From: Atopobium sp.
Lineage (GTDB): Bacteria > Actinomycetota > Coriobacteriia > Coriobacteriales > Atopobiaceae
Direction: 5' to 3'
NCBI GenBank assembly: GCA_015259035.1
Contig: JABZHC010000002.1
Location: 1-64,000, forward strand
DNA length: 64,000 nucleotides
Within the stretch, counting starts at the first letter, position 1. Every line of letters starts with the position of its first letter. Shown in pieces: positions 1-9,529 of the stretch. The position numbers and the translations under genes were made by a program. The notes beneath the pieces were generated by a model that was not told the DNA's origin, searched no databases, and saw nothing but the letters and a program-made list of their open reading frames with translations.

Positions 1-144
1 GGTAGTGCGACCGCTTAGCTGCCTAACTATCTTGATTAAGAACATGTCGATTCTTCAGCAGAACATAAGAAAGCTGCGCTATTTTGTGCGCCAGGCCTAA
101 AAGCAGACGCTAACACGCCGTAGAATCATAATCACCCGCATATA
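1..144. other. no gene recognised at left edge
   Basis: I see no convincing coding frame or RNA gene in the first 144 bases. They may hold the tail of a feature that starts outside the window. Confidence 0.4.
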
Positions 145-186
145 AACTGCCTCCCATTTCTTGGACATAAGAAATGGGAGGCAGTT
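145..186. repeat. perfect 18-bp inverted repeat
   Basis: Positions 145-162 and 169-186 are exact reverse complements around a 6-base loop, giving an 18-bp perfect stem. It lies just downstream of the sensor kinase gene on the minus strand, where a terminator is expected, but neither side carries a clear T run. It may be a non-canonical terminator, a processing site or a transcript-stabilising hairpin. Confidence 0.6.
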
Positions 187-235
187 CACGACTGGCGAGA
201 AGGACCTTTTACTTTTGGATGTGCCTTTGGGTTCA

Positions 236-1606
236 CTAGGACATCTCTCGAGGCAAAACAATGGTAAAACGTGTGCCTACACCCTCACGAGAGAGCACCT
301 CAATAGAGCCGTCATGGTTATCGACAATCCATTTAGCAATGGATAGTCCAAGTCCTGAACCCTCGTTGCTTTCAATACGAGCGTTGTCGGCTCTCCAGAA
401 TCTCTCAAAAATATGAGCAGCTGCTGCCTCGGACATACCCATGCCTTCATCTTCGATTGAAACTTGAACGGTTTTCTCGTCATACGCGACATTAAAAGAA
501 ATGGTGGTCTGAGCAGCAGAATATCGAGCAGCATTTTGTACGATGATACGGATAGACTGCTTAATCATTGCGGTGTCAGCAAGCACCTGATAGCAATCGT
601 CTGTTGGTGTACTCTGATCAAATTTCAGCGCATAGTGGTGAGTAGGATCAATCATTTCCGACTCTTCACAGACCTCAGAAGTTATCCGTGCAAGATTGAG
701 CTTAGTCTTTGTGAGGGTATTTCTTCCTGCGTCTCCGCGTGCTAAGAAGAGGAGCTGCTCAACAAGGTCATGCATGTGTTCGCTCTCGGATTTGAGTGCA
801 GCAATGGACTCGTCAAGTACCGCTTCGTCCGTCTTACCCCAGCGATCAAGCATGTCAGTATAACCTCGGATAACAGCTATAGGCGTGCGAAGCTCGTGGC
901 TGGCATCGTTGACAAAGCGCATCTGTTGCAATTTTGCTTCTTGCATACGTTGAAGCAGTTTATTCAAGGCAATCTCAATACTTGCTAGGTCTTGGTCACC
1001 CGTTTGAATCTTAGGAGCGTTGATATTGGCTTCTTCAATTGCCTGCTCAAGACTCCTAATTTTCTCACTTTTGACCAGGACTTCATTTGTTGTAGCTTCG
1101 GTAGAAAGAACATCACTATTTACCAGTTGGTCGGCTTTAAGTGCAAGTGTATTGAGGGGCTGAAGAGCTCTTCTGACACGACGCATATCACCGAAGAATG
1201 ACAACAGATCAATGATTTCCCAGATAAGAATTGCAATATACATGGGCCAGAAGCGTGCTAACTCTACGCCTAAATCAAATATTTTTGCGCCAAAAGTTGG
1301 GCCATGAACAATGTATTTTAGGCTTGAGAGTCCGTGTAAGAAAGTGAATCCAGTAAGAGAAATAGAGTGAGACTCAGTAGGGAAAAATCCTAGGTAAAAA
1401 GTACCTTGTGGAACATGCTGGTTATACGTATAAATAAAAACTAGCGCTATATTTACCAATAGAAAGAGATTAAAGCCAACGTAATTCATCAGCTTACGCC
1501 ACCAAAATCCCCAGGTAATTACTCCAGCTGTCGACGAATCAGAGGGAGTAAAGAAAGGCTTTTTATGCTCTTGTATGGTGGAACGATTATGCTTCTCTGA
1601 TGACAT
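236..1606 (-). CDS. two-component sensor histidine kinase
   Basis: Membrane sensor kinase that should autophosphorylate on a histidine and pass the phosphate to the response regulator encoded just upstream. Two membrane segments (about residues 40-60 and 118-138) flank a short extracellular loop. A linker leads to the HisKA helix with the H-box SHELRTP (His about 237), then N-box QNAARYS, G1 DEGMGM, F-box FERFWRAD and G2 GSGLGLS of the HATPase domain. I prefer the ATG at 1606, with GGAG six bases upstream, over an in-frame GTG at 1618. Either start overlaps the regulator's 3' end, implying translational coupling. The signal sensed is not evident, since the loop has no recognised domain. Confidence 0.93.
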   Translation of the reverse strand: MSSEKHNRSTIQEHKKPFFTPSDSSTAGVITWGFWWRKLMNYVGFNLFLLVNIALVFIYTYNQHVPQGTFYLGFFPTESHSISLTGFTFLHGLSSLKYIVHGPTFGAKIFDLGVELARFWPMYIAILIWEIIDLLSFFGDMRRVRRALQPLNTLALKADQLVNSDVLSTEATTNEVLVKSEKIRSLEQAIEEANINAPKIQTGDQDLASIEIALNKLLQRMQEAKLQQMRFVNDASHELRTPIAVIRGYTDMLDRWGKTDEAVLDESIAALKSESEHMHDLVEQLLFLARGDAGRNTLTKTKLNLARITSEVCEESEMIDPTHHYALKFDQSTPTDDCYQVLADTAMIKQSIRIIVQNAARYSAAQTTISFNVAYDEKTVQVSIEDEGMGMSEAAAAHIFERFWRADNARIESNEGSGLGLSIAKWIVDNHDGSIEVLSREGVGTRFTIVLPREMS

Positions 1607-2291
1607 ATCCGACTCCACGAACAGTAGTAATTAGCTTGATGTTATAGCGGTCGTCAATTTTTGCACGTAGATGGGCAATGTGTACATCCACGTTATTAGT
1701 TTCTCCGGCAAACTCATAACCCAAGGCTTCAGAAGCAATACGCTCACGGCTCATGACAACTCCAGCGTGCCCCATAAGCATACGCAGGACTTCAAATTCT
1801 TTAGTGGTGAGTTCAATCGTATCGTTCTTGACACAGACTTCTCTTCGATCAACATCAAGCGAGACACCTTTAAGCGTAAAAGTGTTAGCAGCCACTGCTT
1901 GTGGAACTGCTTGAGAGTTTGTGTTATCTGCTTCATGATGCTTAAGGGCCACTCGAATGCGGGCGAGAAGTTCCTCTATCGCAAAAGGTTTGGTGAGGTA
2001 GTCATCTGCACCCGCATCGAGACCAGCTACTTTATCCATAACCGAATCACGAGCAGTAAGCATGATGGTAGGCGTGTTTTTCTCGCGACGAATCCTTCTA
2101 AGAACTTCTAGACCATTAAGCTGGGGGAGAAGTACATCAAGCAAGATAAGGTCGTAGTCATTTGCCAGAGCTTTTTCAGCTCCGGTTCTTCCGTCAAGAG
2201 CTTTGTCTACCTCATAGCCCTCATGCTTAAGCTCGAGTTCTATAAAGCGCGCAATTTTTTCTTCATCTTCAACGATAAGAACCTTAATCAT
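1587..2291 (-). CDS. OmpR-family response regulator
   Basis: DNA-binding response regulator of 234 residues, the normal length for the OmpR/PhoB family. The receiver domain (1-115) shows acidic residues D8-E9-D10 after IVE, the phosphoacceptor Asp52 in LILLDVLLP and Lys101 in TKPF. The C-terminal winged helix (about 135-232) contains LTTKEFEVLRML and the recognition-helix segment NNVDVHIAHLRAK, ending in the typical TVRGVGYVIRE. It lies between a DUF4342 gene and the cognate sensor kinase in one minus-strand operon. The regulon cannot be told from the sequence. Confidence 0.95.
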   Translation of the reverse strand: MIKVLIVEDEEKIARFIELELKHEGYEVDKALDGRTGAEKALANDYDLILLDVLLPQLNGLEVLRRIRREKNTPTIMLTARDSVMDKVAGLDAGADDYLTKPFAIEELLARIRVALKHHEADNTNSQAVPQAVAANTFTLKGVSLDVDRREVCVKNDTIELTTKEFEVLRMLMGHAGVVMSRERIASEALGYEFAGETNNVDVHIAHLRAKIDDRYNIKLITTVRGVGYVIREA

Positions 2292-2344
2292 TTTCTCGCC
2301 TAAATATCGAAGTTTTCTATTTTAGGTTTGGAACCAATTGCATT

Positions 2345-2887
2345 TTATTTTTTGTCGATAACATCTTTTTTGATGGAACCCGCTGCATCTGCAGCCTTAT
2401 CCATCGCCTCATTTACATCAACAACAATAGGATAAGCTCCCTGAATGTGATAACGCATCTCAAAGAACAGACCAATGATGAGCAGCCAGAATGTAGCGCC
2501 CCAGAGGAATAGACCAACAATTGGAATAATTACTGGCATTGCCATGAACTGCTCACCGCGACGAGTAACAATAAATTTTGTCTCTACGCTTTTATTAAAC
2601 AGCTCCTTGCACTTTTCCCAGAGAGAAGACATATTCTCTGAGAAATCAGACTTCTTGCTTGATTCTTGGTAGGCAATTTGAGCTGCTTCCATTTCTGGAG
2701 AAACGTCTGACTGTGCAGCTGACTCAGTAGTATAGTTTGCAGACTGCTTAGTGGACTTGCCCTGCTTCTCGAGCCAAATAATTGCATCAAGAACATTATC
2801 ATCACAAGCGTCAAGTGCTGCCTTTGCGTCCTCGTAGCTTACGCCGCACTTCTCGCGAATTACTTCAACCTTTTCGAGCTTTTCCAT
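2345..2887 (-). CDS. UBA-like/DUF4342 membrane protein
   Basis: Protein of 180 residues. The N-terminal 45 residues (VIREKCGVSYEDAKAAL, then NVLDAIIWLE) match the helical UBA/TS-N fold used by EF-Ts and DUF4342 proteins. A polar linker follows, then one or two hydrophobic segments (about 115-142) and a short amphipathic tail, as in DUF4342. It is the first gene of the minus-strand operon, 53 bp upstream of the response regulator, so it may belong to the same envelope response. Its molecular function is unknown. Confidence 0.75.
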   Translation of the reverse strand: MEKLEKVEVIREKCGVSYEDAKAALDACDDNVLDAIIWLEKQGKSTKQSANYTTESAAQSDVSPEMEAAQIAYQESSKKSDFSENMSSLWEKCKELFNKSVETKFIVTRRGEQFMAMPVIIPIVGLFLWGATFWLLIIGLFFEMRYHIQGAYPIVVDVNEAMDKAADAAGSIKKDVIDKK

Positions 2888-3202
2888 GATCAGCTTCCTT
2901 TCGAGATGTTAAAGACGCCTCTCGTCTTCGTGATACATGGTCTCTTATAAAGATTAACCAATTATTGAGGTTAGATTAAGCTTTCATAAGTATTTTAATG
3001 GGATTGTTTACACGTCTCAATTACAGGCAGCGCGCTTACCACTTACCGATTACTTATAAAACTAGCTTGTTTTAGCTATTCAGCAGTTTGAAAATAGTAT
3101 GTAGTTATATATAGCTAACTTATGGCAGTTGAAGCCTTGCTTTCTCTGTCAAAGCCAGCCTGAATAACAGACACTACATTGTGAGTTTGTGCAGGAGGCG
3201 GT
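2888..3202. other. divergent intergenic region
   Basis: About 315 AT-rich bases separate the DUF4342 operon (leftward) from the ABC transporter pair (rightward), so promoters for both should lie here. A possible rightward promoter is TTGTTT, 17 bases, GAAAAT near 3070-3098, but the match is weak. I see no gene. Confidence 0.35.
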
Positions 3203-5008
3203 GTGGATATGGCAAATCGTCAGAACCAAAGTATTCAAGCTACTGAGGCCAACCAAAATACAAAACAGGATTCTCAGCAATCTGAAGTAAACCCTGTTGC
3301 AGTGTTGCTCGAGTGGTCAGACAGAAAAAGTATGTACGCGCTCTCTGTCATCCTTGCCATTATTGGTGTTTTGGGAGGAATGGTTCCTTACGTTGCCGCA
3401 GGCAACATGGTGGTTGGTATCTTTAATGGAATTCAAGAATGGTCGTTTTACCTGTATTGGGGACTTATAGCGGGTCTTAGCTATTTAGTAAAAATAGTTT
3501 TTCACCATCTTTCAACTACCGTTTCTCATAAGGCAACGTTTGCGACAATTGCAAACATGCGCACCCGAGTAGCCAAGAAGCTGACAACTATCCCCATGGG
3601 ATATGTGCTTGATACGCCATCCGGCTCTCTCAAACGCCTCTTGGTCGAGAAGATCGATAGTATTGAAACCACACTTGCCCATGCAGTTCCTGAGCTGACT
3701 TCAAACCTTACAGCTGCTTTTGCGGTTTTTGTGTACCTCATTGTTTTGGACTGGCGTCTTGCTCTTGCTGCATTGCTGACCATAATTGTGGGACTTGCTT
3801 GTTTATCAGGCATGATGAAGGACTACGAGTATTGGTATCAAAATACTATCGTAACCGGTAAAGAGATGAATAACGCCTCAGTTGAGTACGTGTCAGGAAT
3901 TGAGGTAATTAAGGCTTTTGGTCAGTCGGCAAGTTCTTACGAGAAGTTCTCTAAGGCTGTTTACGCCTCCGCTCATGCCTTTATTGACTGGATGAGGCAC
4001 TGTCAAATCTGGCAGGATGCCATGCTGTCTATTGCTCCAGCAACACTCGTAACAGTATTGCCTTTGGGATGCCTGTTTGTGCTCCAGGGGAGTCTTTCTC
4101 CTTCTACGTTTGTCATGTGTGCGGTTCTCTCCCTAGGTATTTTTCAGCCGCTCTTTGAAGCAATGAGCTTTATGGATTCTCTTGCACAGGTTGGCTCTGT
4201 AGTTAAAGAAATCTCTGAGGTTTTGAACTATCCAGATCAGGATAGGGCTGAGGCTCCTTGCACGCTTAAGGGGACTGAAATTAAGCTAAGCAATGTTCGT
4301 TTCTCTTACGGAACTAATGAGGTCATCCACGGGATTACCTTAGACATTGCGCCTGGACAGGTTACAGCACTTGTTGGCCCAAGTGGATCAGGTAAATCTA
4401 CTGTTGCTCGGCTTATCGCAGGTTTCTGGGATCCAAATGAAGGGTCTGTTTCTATTGGAGGACAAGATATTCGTTCCTGCACTCCAACTCAACTCGCAGA
4501 CCTTGTAGCTTACGTTGATCAAGATAGTTACCTTTTTGACGAGACCATTATGGAAAACATCAGGATGGGCAAAAAAGACGCTACTGATGAAGAGGTCATT
4601 GCTTGTGCAAAAGGTTCTGGATGCCATAACTTTATCCAATCGCTTCCGCATGGCTATCAAACGGTTGTAGGAGGCTCGGGAGGACATCTTTCTGGTGGCG
4701 AGCGTCAGCGCGTGGCAATTGCTCGAGCTATGCTCAAAAACGCTCCGATCATCATGCTTGATGAAGCAACAGCTTACGCAGATCCAGAGTCTGAAGCAGA
4801 GGTTGAATCTGCAGTTGCAAAACTGGTAGCTGGCAAAACACTGGTGGTTATCGCGCATCGTCTTTCTACCGTACAAAATGCCGACAAAATTGTTGTTGTT
4901 AATGATGGCTCTATTGAAGCTGAGGGGACGCATGATCAGCTTATGGAGACATGCCCGCTCTATGCAACCATGTATCGCGCTCACATTGGCGCACTTGACG
5001 AGGCTTAA
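3203..5008 (+). CDS. ABC transporter, fused permease/ATPase (first half)
   Basis: Half-transporter of about 600 residues. Six membrane helices (about 30-335) are followed by a nucleotide-binding domain with Walker A GPSGSGKST near 392, signature LSGGERQ near 497, Walker B IIMLDEATAYADPE near 518 and the H-loop IAHRLS near 550. The strong AGGAGG at 3193 serves a GTG at 3203 (4-base spacing) or an ATG at 3209 (10-base spacing), so the start is ambiguous by two codons. It pairs with the gene beginning at 5023 and probably forms a heterodimer. The DEATAYADPE form resembles the YbtP/IrtA type of siderophore-related ABC proteins, but export of a peptide or drug is equally possible. Confidence 0.88.
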   Translation: MDMANRQNQSIQATEANQNTKQDSQQSEVNPVAVLLEWSDRKSMYALSVILAIIGVLGGMVPYVAAGNMVVGIFNGIQEWSFYLYWGLIAGLSYLVKIVFHHLSTTVSHKATFATIANMRTRVAKKLTTIPMGYVLDTPSGSLKRLLVEKIDSIETTLAHAVPELTSNLTAAFAVFVYLIVLDWRLALAALLTIIVGLACLSGMMKDYEYWYQNTIVTGKEMNNASVEYVSGIEVIKAFGQSASSYEKFSKAVYASAHAFIDWMRHCQIWQDAMLSIAPATLVTVLPLGCLFVLQGSLSPSTFVMCAVLSLGIFQPLFEAMSFMDSLAQVGSVVKEISEVLNYPDQDRAEAPCTLKGTEIKLSNVRFSYGTNEVIHGITLDIAPGQVTALVGPSGSGKSTVARLIAGFWDPNEGSVSIGGQDIRSCTPTQLADLVAYVDQDSYLFDETIMENIRMGKKDATDEEVIACAKGSGCHNFIQSLPHGYQTVVGGSGGHLSGGERQRVAIARAMLKNAPIIMLDEATAYADPESEAEVESAVAKLVAGKTLVVIAHRLSTVQNADKIVVVNDGSIEAEGTHDQLMETCPLYATMYRAHIGALDEA

Positions 5009-5022
5009 GGAGGGGAGTAGCA

Positions 5023-6756
5023 ATGTTATCTGTCTTAAAAATGTACTTTCAATTTGGAAGTTCTTATCGCCAGAAACTCCACAAGGGCCTTTTCTTTACC
5101 GTTCTTGGTTGTCTCTTTGAAGGCGTACAAATAACGGCGCTTTGGATTGTTTTTACAGCTCTTGCTACTAATACGCTCTCAACCCAGACGATATTTTCTG
5201 CACTGGGAGTAATGCTTTTGAGCATCATGGGAACATTCATCTGCGCTCATTTTAAGAGCGAGAATTTCTGTGATGCTAATTTCAGTATGGCTGGCGCTAA
5301 GCGTGCGGAAATTGGCGACACGTTGCGCCGTCTACCCATGGGTTACTTTAACGAGAATAGCCTTGGAGAAGTAACAGCTGTTATGACCAACCAGCTAGAT
5401 GTAATGCAAAGTCTTGGCGGTCTGCTCTATATGATGGTTGTTGGAGGCTTGGCTTTAACAGCAATTATTGTTGTATTCTTGTTTGTATTTTGTTGGCAAC
5501 TAGGTCTTATAACTGCGGCTACGTTTGTGTTTTTCTGCGTAACCATGGAGTTACTCCAGACGTACGTTCGCAATACTTCAGATGATTATGTTGCTGCTAG
5601 TACTATCTTAATTAGTTCCGTTCTTGAGTATGTTCGCGGCATTAGTGTGGTGAGGGCATTCTCTCTTATTGATGATGCTGAGGGAAAATATGCCAAGGCA
5701 GTGGATAATTGCCGTGTTCAGGCGCTCAATCTTGAGTTTAAGGCGCTCCGTTTCTCAGTTTTGCAAATGGTTGTTTCTAAGGCTACCAGCGTTATCATGT
5801 GCCTTGTGGCAGTTGGATTATGGCTATCGGGAACACTTGATACAGCTACTTGTTTAACCGTGGTAGTTATGTCGTTTATGTTGTTCAGTCGTCTCGAATC
5901 TGCTGGTCGATTCTCAACTATTTTGCGCAATCTTGAAATTGCAATGGAACAAACAAATGCCATTCTCGCCACTCCTGCAATGGACGAGGGAGAAGGTTTG
6001 GAGAAAGCGGATTCTTGCGACATAGAGCTTTCTCATGTGTCATTTGGCTACGACGACAGGCAAATTCTTGACGATGTAAGCCTCTCGATTCCTGCAGGTA
6101 CTTCTTGTGCCATCGTAGGTCCAAGCGGTTCGGGCAAGACAACGCTTGTCCGTTTGATTGAACGCTTCTGGGATGTGAATACAGGTCAAGTGACACTTGG
6201 TGGACGCGATGTGCGCGACTATAAGGTTGACGCTCTGCTCCAAAACTTCTCTACTGTTTTCCAGGGAGTCTTCCTGTTTGATGACACCATTGAGAACAAC
6301 ATCAAGTTTGGCAATCCAGACGCAACTCATGAGCAAGTAGTTGACGCAGCTAAGCGTGCTTGCTGTGAAGAGTTTATCCAGGCACTACCTGACGGATATG
6401 AAACACGCTTAGGAGAAGGTGGCTCAATGCTTTCTGGCGGCGAGCGCCAGCGTCTTTCTATTGCGCGCGCTATCTTAAAAGATGCGCCAATCGTAGTACT
6501 TGATGAGGCAACGGCTAATGTTGATCCAGAAAACGAGCTTGAACTTCAGCGTGCAATCGCAGAACTCACCAAGTCTAAGACCGTTATTATGATTGCCCAT
6601 CGCCTAAAGACGGTGCGTAAAGCAAATCAGATACTTGTCCTGGATAAGGGCCGTATTGTGCAAAGAGGCACTCACGAATCACTGATGGCAGAAGGCGGCA
6701 TCTACGCTGATTTTGTTAACATGCGCGAGAAAACCGTCGGCTGGAAAATTGCGTAA
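5023..6756 (+). CDS. ABC transporter, fused permease/ATPase (second half)
   Basis: Half-transporter of 577 residues, partner of the preceding gene, 14 bp downstream with AAGGAGGGGA before its ATG. The N-terminal half holds about six membrane helices. The ATPase domain shows Walker A GPSGSGKTT near 366, signature LSGGERQ near 471, Walker B IVVLDEATANVDPE near 490 and IAHRLK near 525. Both nucleotide sites look complete, so a heterodimer with two active ATP sites is expected. Substrate unknown; a metal or siderophore role is only an inference from the paired architecture. Confidence 0.88.
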   Translation: MLSVLKMYFQFGSSYRQKLHKGLFFTVLGCLFEGVQITALWIVFTALATNTLSTQTIFSALGVMLLSIMGTFICAHFKSENFCDANFSMAGAKRAEIGDTLRRLPMGYFNENSLGEVTAVMTNQLDVMQSLGGLLYMMVVGGLALTAIIVVFLFVFCWQLGLITAATFVFFCVTMELLQTYVRNTSDDYVAASTILISSVLEYVRGISVVRAFSLIDDAEGKYAKAVDNCRVQALNLEFKALRFSVLQMVVSKATSVIMCLVAVGLWLSGTLDTATCLTVVVMSFMLFSRLESAGRFSTILRNLEIAMEQTNAILATPAMDEGEGLEKADSCDIELSHVSFGYDDRQILDDVSLSIPAGTSCAIVGPSGSGKTTLVRLIERFWDVNTGQVTLGGRDVRDYKVDALLQNFSTVFQGVFLFDDTIENNIKFGNPDATHEQVVDAAKRACCEEFIQALPDGYETRLGEGGSMLSGGERQRLSIARAILKDAPIVVLDEATANVDPENELELQRAIAELTKSKTVIMIAHRLKTVRKANQILVLDKGRIVQRGTHESLMAEGGIYADFVNMREKTVGWKIA

Positions 6757-6794
6757 CTACTGGCAAGCCACTAAGAAATATCACACGTAAAAAA

Positions 6795-6826
6795 ATATGC
6801 ACCCAAGCAAGCGCTTGGGTGCATAT
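6795..6826 (-). terminator. terminator between ABC pair and pyk
   Basis: A 14-bp perfect stem (GCACCCAAGC arm plus ATAT) with a 4-base loop. Read on the minus strand it is followed by a T run (the A run at 6789-6795), so it should terminate pyruvate kinase transcription. It may also act on the converging ABC transcript. Confidence 0.85.
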
Positions 6827-6848
6827 AACGTTAAAGCTGAAATGCGGT

Positions 6849-8291
6849 TTACTGAACCTGGCAAATCATAGCAACATTAGTTGAAGTGGTGTAGTCACCA
6901 AGACGTGGGCTGGTATGAGGATCGCCAGCAGTCAGAACAACAATATCGCCAGTCTCTACAACGCCAACCTCTTTTGCAACGTTCAGAGCGTTGTACATGG
7001 TGTTAGAAAGTGTACCCTGCTCAGAGGTCTTGAATGCATAGACGCCCCAATAGAAGCAAGTGCGACGAACTGCCTCATCGGATGGAGACATTGCATACAG
7101 AGGACGCTTTGGACGGAAGTTAGAAACAAGGCGAGCGGTACGGCCAGAGTGTGTTGGGCAGATGATGCACTTTGCGTCAACACGGATTGCCATATCAACT
7201 GCAGCAAAGCCAGTAGCGCCGTTGACGTTCTTGAGGCCCTCACGCTGGTGATAGACATCCTTGACTGGCAGGTACTTCTCGGTCTCTTTGCAGATGGAAG
7301 CCATAGTCTTTACTGCCTCAACAGGGTACTTACCAGCTGCGGACTCACCAGAAAGCATGACGCAGTCAGTGCCGTCGTAGATTGCGTTAGCAACGTCGGT
7401 AACCTCTGCACGGGTTGGGCGAGGGTTACGAATCATAGAATCAAGCATCTGAGTTGCGGTAATAACAGGCTTGTAGGCATCGTTGCACTTCTTGATGACA
7501 GTCTTCTGGATGTGAGGAACCTCAGCTGCAGGAACCTCAACACCAAGGTCACCACGGGCAACCATGATGCCGTTAGAAGCTGCAAGAATCTCGTCAAAGT
7601 TCTTTACGCCAAGAGCAGACTCAATCTTAGGGAAGATCTGTACGTTAGGAGTGCCCATCTCACGGCAGATGTTACGAATCTCCTCAACTGCAGCGCCATC
7701 ACGGATGAAGGAAGCAGCAATTGCGTCAATACCAAGCTCGCAACCAAACATGATGTCTGCGCGGTCCTGCTCAGTAACGGAAGGAAGGCCAATGTTGACG
7801 TTAGGAACGTTTACGCCCTTCTTCTCGCCAAGCTCACCGCCGTTGATGATCTTGCAGTGCATGTCGGTGCCCTCAACGTGATCAACCTCAAGACCAATGA
7901 GGCCGTCATCAATAAGGATGATAGAGCCCTTCTTGACCTCTTTTGGAAGATTCTTGTAGTCAAGCGAGAAGCGCTGAGCGTTGCCGATGACGTCATCATC
8001 GGTGGTTACAATGACGGACTCACCAGTAGTAAGGGTGACCTTCTTGCCATCCTCGAGAAGACCGGTGCGAACTTCAGGACCCTTTGTATCAAGCATGATA
8101 GCAATAGGAATACCAAGCTCATCAGAGATAGAACGAACGCGACCAATCATAGTGCGGTGATACTCATGGCTACCGTGCGAGAAGTTAAAACGTGCGACGT
8201 TCATGCCAGCAAGAATGAGCTCACGAAGGACCTCATCACTTTCTGTAGCAGGACCCATAGTACAAACAATCTTGGTCTTTTTGCGAGCCAT
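6849..8291 (-). CDS. pyk: pyruvate kinase
   Basis: Converts phosphoenolpyruvate and ADP to pyruvate and ATP, the last ATP-yielding step of glycolysis. The start with residues MARKKTKIVCTMGP at 8291 has GGAGAG upstream and gives 480 residues, the usual length. A further upstream ATG would add ten atypical residues. Visible motifs are NVARFNFSHGSHEYH (substrate and nucleotide binding), KIESALGV, IMVARGDLGVE (Mg and active site) and the LSGESAAGKYPVEAV segment. The C-terminal regulatory domain is full length. The neighbouring D-lactate dehydrogenase upstream suggests pyruvate is reduced to lactate. Confidence 0.97.
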   Translation of the reverse strand: MARKKTKIVCTMGPATESDEVLRELILAGMNVARFNFSHGSHEYHRTMIGRVRSISDELGIPIAIMLDTKGPEVRTGLLEDGKKVTLTTGESVIVTTDDDVIGNAQRFSLDYKNLPKEVKKGSIILIDDGLIGLEVDHVEGTDMHCKIINGGELGEKKGVNVPNVNIGLPSVTEQDRADIMFGCELGIDAIAASFIRDGAAVEEIRNICREMGTPNVQIFPKIESALGVKNFDEILAASNGIMVARGDLGVEVPAAEVPHIQKTVIKKCNDAYKPVITATQMLDSMIRNPRPTRAEVTDVANAIYDGTDCVMLSGESAAGKYPVEAVKTMASICKETEKYLPVKDVYHQREGLKNVNGATGFAAVDMAIRVDAKCIICPTHSGRTARLVSNFRPKRPLYAMSPSDEAVRRTCFYWGVYAFKTSEQGTLSNTMYNALNVAKEVGVVETGDIVVLTAGDPHTSPRLGDYTTSTNVAMICQVQ

Positions 8292-8370
8292 ATCTCTCCT
8301 TTTCATAGGAATTGAAATCACATTCGGTTATCAATAGTAACCGTTTTCAGAGTGTTTGTTTCTCTGGTAC

Positions 8371-9375
8371 TTAGCAAACCACACTTTTATCAATGTAATC
8401 AGTACCCTCAGCAAAAGCAGTTGCGTTATCTAGCGTAACCTGAGCAATCTGAGAAAGTGCCTCATGAGTAAAGAACGCCTGGTGACTTGTCATGACAACG
8501 TTAGGGAAAGAGCAAAGCGTAGAGGTAACTGAATCAAAGACCTCAGCGCCGCGGTCCTTATAGACGTTTGGATTTTCTTCTTCATAAACGTCAAGACCAC
8601 AAGCACCAATTTTGCCAGAAAGAATGCCGCGAATAAGAGCATTGGTATCAATAAGTCCACCGCGACCAGTATTAACGAGGATAACGCCATCTTTCATCTT
8701 TCCGATGGTCTTATCGTTAATCATGTGGTAGCTTTCGTCATTCAAGAAAGCGTGGAGTGAAATAAAGTCCGAACGCTCCCAAAGCTCATCGTAGCTGACA
8801 TACTCATCAACAACATGCTCGTCATTGACAAGGCTCATGTTTGGATACAGGTCTGCACCAAGAACATGCATACCAAAGCCTTTACAAATGCGGCAGAGTG
8901 CAGCGCCAATGCGACCAGTGCCTACAATACCTGCAGTTTTGCCGTGAAGGGTATCGCCAACAAGACCAACAAGTGAGAAGTTATTCTCGCGAATTCTGAT
9001 GTAGCCACGGTGAATACGACGGTTAGCAGCAAGCGCAAGACCCATTGCGTGCTCTGCGATTGCTTCAGGGGAGTAAGCAGGTACGCGCGTAACCGTAATA
9101 CCAAGGTCTTTAGCAGCGTTAACATCAACAGCATCAAAACCAGCGCAGCGCATAAGTAGAAGCTTAACGTCAAAGCCGGCAAGAATCTCAAGAGTCAGGA
9201 TTGAAGCATCTGCATTAACAAAAGCGCAGACAGCGTCATAACCCTTAGCAAAGCCTGCGGTCATAGGCGTAAGGTTTGACTCGATGTAGTCAATTGAAAC
9301 ATCTGGATACTTTGGAAGCTCAAGGTTAAAGGAATCCTTGTCGTAACTTTGAGCACCATAAAACAGGATTTTCAT
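8371..9375 (-). CDS. ldhA: D-lactate dehydrogenase (2-hydroxyacid family)
   Basis: NAD-dependent D-isomer-specific 2-hydroxyacid dehydrogenase of 334 residues, expected to reduce pyruvate to D-lactate and regenerate NAD. The Rossmann motif GTGRIG is at 152-157, the substrate arginine in NTGRGGLID at about 238, the acidic partner in DVYEEEN near 266 and the catalytic histidine in SHQAFFTHEA at 298. The ATG has AAGGAGG nine bases upstream. It lies 80 bp upstream of pyk on the same strand, supporting a role in homolactic-type fermentation. A related 2-hydroxyacid substrate such as 2-hydroxyisocaproate cannot be excluded. Confidence 0.92.
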   Translation of the reverse strand: MKILFYGAQSYDKDSFNLELPKYPDVSIDYIESNLTPMTAGFAKGYDAVCAFVNADASILTLEILAGFDVKLLLMRCAGFDAVDVNAAKDLGITVTRVPAYSPEAIAEHAMGLALAANRRIHRGYIRIRENNFSLVGLVGDTLHGKTAGIVGTGRIGAALCRICKGFGMHVLGADLYPNMSLVNDEHVVDEYVSYDELWERSDFISLHAFLNDESYHMINDKTIGKMKDGVILVNTGRGGLIDTNALIRGILSGKIGACGLDVYEEENPNVYKDRGAEVFDSVTSTLCSFPNVVMTSHQAFFTHEALSQIAQVTLDNATAFAEGTDYIDKSVVC

Positions 9376-9529
9376 AACTGCCTCCTTGCTAAAACTAACG
9401 TTTGGCTTATGTTGTTATGTTCTGCGTTTATTGTACCCCTTGGATAACAATTATTCGCCGCATAACAGGAGTTTTAAGAAATATTTATGAGGTTTAAAAA
9501 AACAAAGAATACGGTAAAATGATAGAGCA

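Noticed and set aside
6915..8315. Long open frame antisense to pyruvate kinase
   Set aside because: It is a 466-codon shadow of a highly conserved gene; its product has no domain and no ribosome site.
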